A stretch of DNA of 64,000 nucleotides from Erythrobacter sp047872805 (GTDB lineage: Bacteria; Pseudomonadota; Alphaproteobacteria; Sphingomonadales; Sphingomonadaceae), in contig NZ_JBLQUK010000010.1 of assembly GCF_047872805.1 (NCBI RefSeq), positions 1 through 64,000 of the forward strand, written 5' to 3'. Each line of letters opens with the position of its first letter. The stretch's first letter is position 1. Of the stretch, positions 53,939 to 61,456 are shown one piece after another. Position numbers and translations under genes: made by a program. Below the pieces are notes generated by a model. The model was not told where the DNA came from. It made no database searches and saw nothing but the letters and a program-made list of their open reading frames with translations.

Positions 53939-56900
53939 AAATCGCCAAGATCTTGATGGTCCTTGCCGCGCCTGCCGGTTTGATGGGGGTCGGCGCGGCA
54001 TGGGTCACTCCCGCTGCTTCGCAGGATGCCCCGCTGTCGATCCAGACCAGTTTCAGAATTGGCAATGCCGGGGTGCGCTGCACAGCGCAGACCGATCCGA
54101 ACGAGGCGCGACTCAACGGTATGTTTGACCGTGCCTACAAACTGACTTGCCGCGATGCGGCGGGCGCGGTGGGATCGTTGCTGGTGCTGCGCGATGGGCA
54201 AGCTCTCGGTTCAAAACCCAGTGGCGCGGGCGAAGGGGCAATCTGCGAGGCCGTGCAAGCCGATCAGATCGAACTGATTGGCGAGGTCACCAAGGTCACT
54301 TGCACCGATCAGGCGGTCGGCATCTCCTATCGCTCTTATTCCTTCACAGAAGACGGGCGGACCTATCTGGCCGAAGGGCTGGCGGGCTATGATCCCGTTC
54401 TGCGGATCGCTTTGGCGTCGGTCTATAATGATCGGACTTTGCCCGGCACAATCGAGGTCGCGCAGACCGAAGTGGCCGATGCCGCAGCTTTTGCGCGGGT
54501 TCAGGCCGGATCGCTCAGTCAGTTTGATGCTTTGAGCGAGGCCTATGTCCGCAACAACAGTGGGCGCTTTGCCGAATCCGGCCAGTTCTTTGAAAACCTT
54601 GCGGGGCGCGATCAACAAAATTCGGCGGTGCTTGCCGAAGTGCTCGCCAACCAGGGGCTGCAACAATCCAATCTCGGCAATTTTGCTGCGGCTGAACGGC
54701 TGTTCAACGAAGCTGACAATGCGCTGACCCGCAGCGACGGGGTGGCGCAGCGTCTGATCCGCAACTATCGCGCTATCAGCCTGATTAACCAACGTTTTCC
54801 AGACGCTGCGCTGGATATATTGGGGCAGGAAATGCGCACAATTGAGCAGGAAACACAGGAAATCTCGATCCGCGATGGTTTTATCGACAACCCACTTGCC
54901 ACGCAGATCAACCGTGAAAATATCGCACTGCAACGGCTGGGCGGAGTTGAACTTGGCCTTGCGTCGCTAGAGCGCGCGGAATTGCTTGATGCGCAGGCGG
55001 ATGCCATCGCCGGGTCGATTGCCAGGCAGCAGAACGATTTGATCAAGGCCGCAGAACTGCTTCGCAAGGCGGATAGCCGGATTGCAGCGGTGCGCGATGG
55101 CCGGGTGGCATCGGCGCGCTGGCTAAGATCGGAAATTGCGATTGAACGCGCATTGGTGGCCGAAGGGTTGGGCCAATACGAACTGGCAGTTAGGGCATAT
55201 GACGTTGCTGCCACCGCAATTGCTCGCGACTATCCGCAATCGCCGGTTTTGCTTGCTGCTATTGCGCGCAAGGCAGGGTTCTTGGAACGGATTGGACGCA
55301 CTGCGGAAGCGCGCGCGCTGTTTGGCCAGGTTGTCGATCGCAGCAGCACCACTTCGGATGCCGGTGCCGGCCTGCAAAATCTTCTGGAGCCCTATTTTGC
55401 CCTGCTTGCGAAGGATGGTTCAGCAGCCGCGACCGCCGAGTTTTTTGGTGCCTCGCAATTGCTTCAGCGTCCTGGGGTCGCCCAGACGCAAGCGATCCTC
55501 GCGCGGCAGATGTCTGAAGGCAATGATGAAGCGTCGGCGCTGTTTCGCCTGTCACTCAACCGCAGCCGCGAGATTGCCCGCACACAGGCGCGTGCAGACC
55601 GGCTTGCCGCGCTGACCGAGCCTACTCAATTGCAGGTCGAAGGGTTGGCTGCGGCCAATGATACGCTCAATTACCTGCGGGCGGAGCAGACCAAGCTGGT
55701 CTCGAAACTGTCCGACTATCCGCGGTTTCGGGCGCTCTCGCCGACGCGGCTTGAACTTGCCGAATTGCAGGACGAGCTGCGCGCCGACGAAGCCTATTAC
55801 AAAATGATGGTGGTCGGCCAAGACATCTACGCTTTGTGGGTCACGCGCGATGCTGCGCGATCGTTTAAGGTCGAGGCTGGGCTGCGTGAGGTGGACAATG
55901 CGGTTGCCTTTATTCGCGATTCCATTGTCGTTTACGAATCCGGGCAGACCGTGACCTATCCCTATGATGTGGAGCGCGCCCGCGCTCTGTATCTTAGCCT
56001 GTTTGGACCGATCGAAGCCGAAGTGGCGAAGGTAAAGCACGTCATTTTCGAGCCAGATGGACCGATGCTGCAGCTTCCGCCGCAAGCACTCATCGCGTCG
56101 CAGGAGGGGGTGGATGCCTATCTCGAACGCACTCAAGATGTCCGCGCTGACCCCTATGATTACCGGGAAATCGACTGGCTGGCCAAAACCCGCGATGTCA
56201 CGATTGCGGTCAGTCCGCGCGGGTTTCTCGATGTGCGCAGGATCGCCCCTTCGCGCGCGCAAAAGGCCTATGTCGGGCTCGGTTCCAACGCCTTGCCCAC
56301 GGGACGGTCTGAATCGTCCGATCCGTGTGACTGGACACTCAGCACCTGGCGCGATCCGATCGATCCGGGGGAATTGTTCTTCGCTGCGGACAAGTTCGGT
56401 AAGGAAAACAGCAAGGTTGCGGTGGGAGAGGAGTTTTCCGATACCGCGCTGCTGTCAAGCGATGAACTTTCCAATTACCGCGTCGTTCATTTTGCGACCC
56501 ACGGTCTGGTGACCGCGCCCAAGCCCAATTGCCCCGCGCGGCCCGCGTTGGTGACATCGTTTGGCACGGGCGAATCCGACGGATTGCTCAGCTTCAAGGA
56601 AATCTTCGACCTGCGGCTCGATGCCGATGTCGTGATCCTTTCGGCATGCGACACCGCCGGTATGGCAACCAGCGCAGCGTCGCGCGATGCGGGCGTTGTG
56701 GGAGGCGGCAATTATGCGCTCGATGGTCTGGTTAGAGCCTTTGTCGGTGCCGGAGCGCGCGCGGTCGTTGCCAGCCATTGGCCAGTTCCCGATGATTACG
56801 ATGCAACGCAAAGGCTGATCCAGGGGCTGCTCTCGGGCGCGCCGGAGGACGGCCTGTCAGGTTCGCTGGGCACCGCGCAGCGCGAATTGATGGCCGATGC

Positions 56901-56976
56901 GCAAACATCGCACCCATTCTATTGGGCGGCGTTTATCGTATTGGGCGATGGTAAGAAGCCGGTTCAGGCGAACTGA
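53935..56976 (+). CDS. Exported TPR-CHAT protein (caspase-like protease), third gene of the TPS operon
   Basis: A 1013-residue protein with a signal peptide (MKIAKILMVLAAPAG, ending near AASQ). Residues about 200-470 carry TPR-like helical repeats (NLGNFAAAERLFNEA, LGQYELAVRAYD). The CHAT domain at about 640-1005 has the catalytic His856 (HFATHG) and Cys905 (LSACDTAG), the dyad of caspase-HetF-TPRs peptidases. It is inferred to be periplasmic or secreted. The ATG overlaps the tpsA stop as ATGA, so adhesin and protease are coupled. No ribosome site is needed. The target is unknown; the adhesin is the obvious candidate. Confidence 0.88.
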   Translation: MKIAKILMVLAAPAGLMGVGAAWVTPAASQDAPLSIQTSFRIGNAGVRCTAQTDPNEARLNGMFDRAYKLTCRDAAGAVGSLLVLRDGQALGSKPSGAGEGAICEAVQADQIELIGEVTKVTCTDQAVGISYRSYSFTEDGRTYLAEGLAGYDPVLRIALASVYNDRTLPGTIEVAQTEVADAAAFARVQAGSLSQFDALSEAYVRNNSGRFAESGQFFENLAGRDQQNSAVLAEVLANQGLQQSNLGNFAAAERLFNEADNALTRSDGVAQRLIRNYRAISLINQRFPDAALDILGQEMRTIEQETQEISIRDGFIDNPLATQINRENIALQRLGGVELGLASLERAELLDAQADAIAGSIARQQNDLIKAAELLRKADSRIAAVRDGRVASARWLRSEIAIERALVAEGLGQYELAVRAYDVAATAIARDYPQSPVLLAAIARKAGFLERIGRTAEARALFGQVVDRSSTTSDAGAGLQNLLEPYFALLAKDGSAAATAEFFGASQLLQRPGVAQTQAILARQMSEGNDEASALFRLSLNRSREIARTQARADRLAALTEPTQLQVEGLAAANDTLNYLRAEQTKLVSKLSDYPRFRALSPTRLELAELQDELRADEAYYKMMVVGQDIYALWVTRDAARSFKVEAGLREVDNAVAFIRDSIVVYESGQTVTYPYDVERARALYLSLFGPIEAEVAKVKHVIFEPDGPMLQLPPQALIASQEGVDAYLERTQDVRADPYDYREIDWLAKTRDVTIAVSPRGFLDVRRIAPSRAQKAYVGLGSNALPTGRSESSDPCDWTLSTWRDPIDPGELFFAADKFGKENSKVAVGEEFSDTALLSSDELSNYRVVHFATHGLVTAPKPNCPARPALVTSFGTGESDGLLSFKEIFDLRLDADVVILSACDTAGMATSAASRDAGVVGGGNYALDGLVRAFVGAGARAVVASHWPVPDDYDATQRLIQGLLSGAPEDGLSGSLGTAQRELMADAQTSHPFYWAAFIVLGDGKKPVQAN

Positions 56977-57319
56977 GGTTTGCTGCATGAAGCGGCGAGG
57001 TAGGTGGATACGTCCATGTACCTGAAATCAAGCCAGAATTTCTGAGGCGAGAGAGCACAAAGACCATTTGAATTCCAACAGGATGGAACACATGGAACAC
57101 AGTCCAAAACCATAAACCACCGTTTTGGCACTATAGCCGTAATCGGTCACCCGGCGGGGCTCAGATGTTACCCTTGCGCAGCAAAGCGTCGCTTTGACAC
57201 CGGCCAAAGTGTCACGCGAAATGCCCCGCTTACGGGGATGCCGGACGATGGGAAAGAGCGTCTGCGATCATCGCAGCGCAGCCGCTTGTAGGAAAGACAT
57301 CTATCCGCGCGGAGCAGGA
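56977..57319. other. Noncoding gap with a cluster of inverted repeats
   Basis: This 343-base gap between the convergent CHAT and curlin-repeat genes has no credible gene. It holds a palindrome CAAAGCG-T-CGCTTTG at 57182-57196, GACAC/GTGTC at 57196-57213, CCCCG-CTTA-CGGGG at 57224-57237 and CTGCGA-TCA-TCGCAG at 57262-57276. They may be terminators for the two operons, RNA stabilisers or a small RNA; no T-runs are seen. Confidence 0.55.
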
Positions 57320-59086
57320 TCAGTTCTGGCTCACCGTCACTGTGTTGCCCACGCCGGTCTGGGTGATGGTCGACACGTCCATCATGCCGCCTTGCGTCAC
57401 CGTGGCGATGTTCGATTCGCCATCCTGCATCAACAAGCTGTCGCCCTCTTCGCCGTTCTGCGTGACCGTGGCGGTGTTGCGTGCGGGGCCGGTTTGCATG
57501 ACGGTGCTTTCGTTCAACGTGCCGCGTTGGGTTACATTCGCTCTTTGCTGGGTGCCGTCCTGCGTGATGCTGCTTTCGTTGAATGTGCCGAACTGGTCGA
57601 GCCGCGCCTCATGGAAGAAGCCGGTCTGGATGACTTCCGATATGCCGTTGTCGCCGTTCTGGTTCACATCCGCAATGCCGCCAGGATCGGTGTCCTGCCT
57701 GACGGTTGAACGGTTCATGTCCCCGATCTGATCCACGAAAGCTTGAGCGCCGATCCCTTCCTGCATTGTGTCGGCAAAATTGTCGTCGCCTTCCTGACGG
57801 ACCTCAGCTCTCGGAATGCGGGAGAAAGGCTGGCCAGTGCCAGACTGGTCCGTGATGATTGTGTTGCGGTTGCCGATCTGGGTGTTGATGGCAGAACCGA
57901 GACCGCGATTGGCGGTAACAGACTGGGTGACGTTGATCGAATTGTCATCGCCGGTCTGGGTGTTAAGCGTCTCTGCGTCCTCCACCGTTTGTAAGACGAT
58001 GGCGCGGTTGCGATTGCCGGTCTGGAACGCGAACACGCCCACCGAGTTGCCGGGCTGGTCGATATCGACAAAGTTGTCGTCGCCGGTCTGCCGCACATCG
58101 GCAAACGGGGCAGCATTGGACAAGCGGATGGGGGCGGTAAATTGGCCAAAGCTTGTTCCAGTCTGCCTGCCCGACTGGTCAACCTCGGCGGTGTTGGTGT
58201 TGCCGCGCTGGGTGACGACCGCGCCGGCTCTTACCACCGAACTGGCAGGCGTTCCCGTGGATTGCAGGATCGTCACGCTGTGGCCCGTGCCGCCCTGATC
58301 GACGAATGCGGTCATGACCTCGCCGGTCTGTTCGATGGTCGAGGTGTTGCTGTCGCCCACCTGATCGACATCGATGATACCGCGCAAACCGCTCTGCGTC
58401 GCATCGGACACATTGCCCGCGCCGTTCTGGAGCACGTCGACGACGTTGTTCTCAAAATCCTGCGTCACGGTCGAATCGTTGCCGTCGCCGGTCTGCGAAA
58501 CGATTGCGCGCACGAATACGCCTGGTTGCAGGATGGTGGAGGTGCTGCCCGTGCCCGAATCCTGCGTCACGGTGGCCTCGGCATCGTCACCGCTCTGGAT
58601 CACGATGCTGAGCGCATCGGTGCTGCCCGCGCCTTGCATCACGGTGACGGTGCCGTCGGTGCCGGTCTGCTCGATCAGCGAACCCGTGCCCGACCCGATC
58701 CCCGATCCGGTGCCGTCCTGCATTACAGTCGCTGTGTTGCTGGTGCCGCCGCCTGCGTTTTCCTGAATCAGTTCGGAATTCATGCCGATCGAAGTGGCGG
58801 TCTGGGTCACGGTGGCGCTGTTGTCGCCCGTCTGGATCACCTCGGAAAATCCGCCAGTGCCCGCCTGCGCGACGCTCGCTTCGTTGGCGATGCCGTCCAC
58901 CCCGGTGGCAAGGCCGTCCTGCGTAATTTCGGAGGCGTTGCCCGAACCGGGCTGCGCGACCACCGCGCTGTTGCCGTCGCCGGTCTGGTCGGCAGTGCTG
59001 GAATTGCTCTGCGCCATGGCTGGCGATGCGAAAGTGAGCGTCAGGATCGACGCTCCTGCGAGAACTGATTTCTTCAAGCGATGCAT
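57320..59086 (-). CDS. Curlin-repeat secreted protein (amyloid-like)
   Basis: A 588-residue exported protein with a signal peptide (MHRLKKSVLAG, ending PAMAQ) and a body made entirely of about 22-25-residue repeats with the pattern Q-x-G-x-x-N-x(5)-Q, for example TQTGVGNTVTVSQ and TQDGTQQRANVTQ. This is the curlin pattern of CsgA and CsgB, where the glutamine and asparagine ladder forms amyloid fibres. There is no cysteine. The ATG at 59086 has GGGGGGA upstream. No csgG, csgE or csgF gene is in the window, so the export route is not shown. The gene faces the TPS operon. Confidence 0.85.
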   Translation of the reverse strand: MHRLKKSVLAGASILTLTFASPAMAQSNSSTADQTGDGNSAVVAQPGSGNASEITQDGLATGVDGIANEASVAQAGTGGFSEVIQTGDNSATVTQTATSIGMNSELIQENAGGGTSNTATVMQDGTGSGIGSGTGSLIEQTGTDGTVTVMQGAGSTDALSIVIQSGDDAEATVTQDSGTGSTSTILQPGVFVRAIVSQTGDGNDSTVTQDFENNVVDVLQNGAGNVSDATQSGLRGIIDVDQVGDSNTSTIEQTGEVMTAFVDQGGTGHSVTILQSTGTPASSVVRAGAVVTQRGNTNTAEVDQSGRQTGTSFGQFTAPIRLSNAAPFADVRQTGDDNFVDIDQPGNSVGVFAFQTGNRNRAIVLQTVEDAETLNTQTGDDNSINVTQSVTANRGLGSAINTQIGNRNTIITDQSGTGQPFSRIPRAEVRQEGDDNFADTMQEGIGAQAFVDQIGDMNRSTVRQDTDPGGIADVNQNGDNGISEVIQTGFFHEARLDQFGTFNESSITQDGTQQRANVTQRGTLNESTVMQTGPARNTATVTQNGEEGDSLLMQDGESNIATVTQGGMMDVSTITQTGVGNTVTVSQN

Positions 59087-59139
59087 TCCCCCCAAGCGAA
59101 AAATGCGGGCGAATCGGCGCCTGTTCTCGCGTTAGTCCT

Positions 59140-59157
59140 AGTAAACTTACGTATACT
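59140..59157. promoter_or_regulatory. Inverted repeats upstream of the curlin-repeat gene
   Basis: The 125-base gap upstream holds GTAAACTTAC (59141-59150), a perfect inverted repeat with a two-base centre, followed directly by GTATAC. The flanking AGTA and TACT extend the symmetry. A run of eight G follows at 59161. These could be an operator for the curlin-repeat gene. No regulator gene is adjacent. Confidence 0.35.
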
Positions 59158-59211
59158 TCTGGGGGGGGTAGTCAATTCCGGCAAGCAATCCTGCTTTCCG
59201 TGCAATGCGCC

Positions 59212-59844
59212 TCAATCCAGTTTGGGCGGCATTCCCGGTTCGCATTTGGCCATTGCGCGCTGGTATGCTTCGCGCGCGCCGATGCGTGCGAGGTAGGCTT
59301 TCAGGTTCGGCATATGGTCGATGGTCATGCCATTGAAGGCACGGCTGGTGGTCAGTTGGAACACCATCATGATGTCGGCAGTGGTCAGCTGCGCGCCGCC
59401 GAAAAAGTCCGCCTCGCCCAGCCGCCGCTCGATCTGTTCCCAGGCATTGGTGACGCGCTTCATCAGTGACGCAGGCATTGCCGCACCGGCAAAGTTCACC
59501 GCGATTTGCATCATGCCATTGGTCATGAAGGTCGCGTTGGCAAAGTGGAACCAATAGAGGTGATCGGCGAAATCGGGATGGTCAGCGCCGGGGACCAATG
59601 AAGTATCGGGCGCGTATTTGCCGGTGATATATTCGACGATTGCCCCGCTTTCGCCCAGCATCAAGCCCGCGTCTTCGATCAAAGGCGCAATCTGCATCGG
59701 GTGCAGTGCCTTTAATTCGGGCGGTGCAAGCCGTGTTTCAGGATCGCGATCGTAGAGCTTCAGATCGTAATCCAGCCCCAGCTCCTCACACAGCCAGACG
59801 ATGCGTTCGGATTGCGAAATGCGCAGATGGTGGACGGTCAGCAT
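59212..59844 (-). CDS. Glutathione S-transferase family protein
   Basis: A 210-residue protein with an N-terminal thioredoxin-like half (TVHHLRISQSERIVWLCEELG, HPMQIAPLI, GESGAIVEYI) and a C-terminal helical half (AWEQIERRLGEADFFGG, TTADIMMVFQ). The glutathione-site Ser is in the RISQSER region. The substrate is unknown. The ATG at 59844 has AAGGAG upstream; the frame to 59973 lies in the photolyase gene. It is 13 bases after the photolyase stop, so the two are probably cotranscribed. Confidence 0.88.
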   Translation of the reverse strand: MLTVHHLRISQSERIVWLCEELGLDYDLKLYDRDPETRLAPPELKALHPMQIAPLIEDAGLMLGESGAIVEYITGKYAPDTSLVPGADHPDFADHLYWFHFANATFMTNGMMQIAVNFAGAAMPASLMKRVTNAWEQIERRLGEADFFGGAQLTTADIMMVFQLTTSRAFNGMTIDHMPNLKAYLARIGAREAYQRAMAKCEPGMPPKLD

Positions 59845-59857
59845 GGCGTGTGGCTCC

Positions 59858-61423
59858 TTAGTTCTCAATTCGCGCCCAGCCTTTGCGCGCCGGTTGCAGA
59901 GTGTCGAGGAAAATTTCCGCACTCTCCAGATATTCGCGTTGCCGGTCTGCGCCCATACGGTCCCAATTGGCATAAATGCGCCCGATCCGGTGATTGCCTT
60001 TCAGCCGGTCCCGATTGCGATCCATGAAATGCCAGTAGAGCGCGTTGAAGGGGCAAGCGCCTTCGCCGGTCTTCTGGCTGACCTTGTAACGGCACCCTTT
60101 GCAGTAATCGCTCATCGTGTTGATGTAATTGCCGGACGCCGCATAGGGTTTGGTCGCCAGCTTTCCGCCATCGGCATAGAGCACCATGCCGCTGACATTG
60201 GGCAGTTCGACCCATTCATAGGCATCAGCATAAACGGCAAGATACCAGTCCTGCACCGCTTTCGGGTCAATCCCGGCGATCAGACAGAAATTGCCGAGCA
60301 CCATTAGCCGCTGAATATGGTGCGCATGGGCATCCTCGCGCGTGGTGCGCACGCAATCGGCGAGGCAGCGCATGTCGGTGTCGCCGGTCCAGAAAAATTC
60401 AGGCAAAGGTCGGGCTGCGGCGAGTTCGTTTGCCTCGGCCAGCCCCGGCATGTGCAGCCAGTAAAATCCGCGCACATATTCGCGCCAACCGATGATCTGG
60501 CGGATGAAGCCTTCGACCGAATTGAGCGGTGCCTTGCTGTCCTTATATGCCTGCTCGGCTCGGCGGCACAGATCGAGCGGGTCCAGCAGGCCAAGATTGA
60601 TGCTGGTCGACAGCATCGAGTGATAAAGGTCATCCTGACCGTGCAGCATCGCATCCTGATAGGGGCCGAATTTTTCGAGCCTTGTCGAAAAGAATGCATC
60701 GGCGGCTTGCTCTGCCTCCCGTGCGGCGACGGGCCAGCCGAAGGGTTCGAGATCACCGAAATGATCGCCGAATTGCTGATGCATCAGAGCGATCACCTCT
60801 TGCGTGATTTCGTCGGGTTCGAATTTGGGGGCGGGGGGTGCGATCATGTCACCCTTTGGTGGTTCGCGGTTTTCGGCATCGTAATTCCACGCTCCGCCCT
60901 CTGGTGTGCCGTCTTCGCGCATCAACAGCCCGGTCTTGCGGCGCATCTCGCGGTAGAAATGCTCCATTGTCAGGCTCTTGCGACCATCGGCCCATTCACG
61001 GAACTCCCTGTGCGAGCAAAGAAAGCGGTCGTCGGGCAACAGTTCGATCAGGCAGTCGAACTTGTCTGGCCATTCCTCAATGGCTTGCTGCACCCGCCAT
61101 TCGCTTGGCTCGGTGATGCAGATTGTGCGCGGGTTGTGGCGTTCAATTGCGCGCGCGACTTCGCCGGTGAAGCTGCCGGTGTTGTCCGGGTCGGTGAGTT
61201 CTACATAATCGACGCGCCACCCGGCCTCACGCAACTCAGCGGCAAAGTGGCGCATGGCGGAAAAAATCAACGCGATCTTCTGCTTGTGATGCTTCACATA
61301 GGTTGCCTCGCCCCACACCTCCATCATCAGGATGATCGTCTCGTTCTTGGCGCAGCCTCGCAGGCTGGACAGGGTGCGGGACAGCTGATCGCCGAGGATC
61401 GGGACGAGGATGGGATGGGTCAT
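59858..61423 (-). CDS. phrB: Iron-sulfur bacterial photolyase/cryptochrome (PhrB type)
   Basis: A 521-residue flavoprotein of the FeS-BCP group, previously called photolyase-related proteins, that repairs (6-4) photoproducts or acts as a cryptochrome. Cys353, Cys441, Cys444 and Cys457 match the 4Fe-4S ligands of Agrobacterium PhrB (350, 438, 441 and 454) with an identical +3 offset and spacing. The N-terminal part (MTHPILVPILGDQLS) is an antenna domain and the C-terminal half the FAD domain (GFIRQIIGWREYVRG, AHHIQRLMVLGNF). It lies between priA and the GST gene on the same strand. Confidence 0.92.
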   Translation of the reverse strand: MTHPILVPILGDQLSRTLSSLRGCAKNETIILMMEVWGEATYVKHHKQKIALIFSAMRHFAAELREAGWRVDYVELTDPDNTGSFTGEVARAIERHNPRTICITEPSEWRVQQAIEEWPDKFDCLIELLPDDRFLCSHREFREWADGRKSLTMEHFYREMRRKTGLLMREDGTPEGGAWNYDAENREPPKGDMIAPPAPKFEPDEITQEVIALMHQQFGDHFGDLEPFGWPVAAREAEQAADAFFSTRLEKFGPYQDAMLHGQDDLYHSMLSTSINLGLLDPLDLCRRAEQAYKDSKAPLNSVEGFIRQIIGWREYVRGFYWLHMPGLAEANELAAARPLPEFFWTGDTDMRCLADCVRTTREDAHAHHIQRLMVLGNFCLIAGIDPKAVQDWYLAVYADAYEWVELPNVSGMVLYADGGKLATKPYAASGNYINTMSDYCKGCRYKVSQKTGEGACPFNALYWHFMDRNRDRLKGNHRIGRIYANWDRMGADRQREYLESAEIFLDTLQPARKGWARIEN

Positions 61424-61456
61424 GCGGCATCAATGCGCGCGCGCAGGATAAGTGCC

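Noticed and set aside
57342..59068. Plus-strand frames opposite the curlin-repeat gene
   Set aside because: They mirror the regular Q/N/G repeats and lack any signal, start context or family match.
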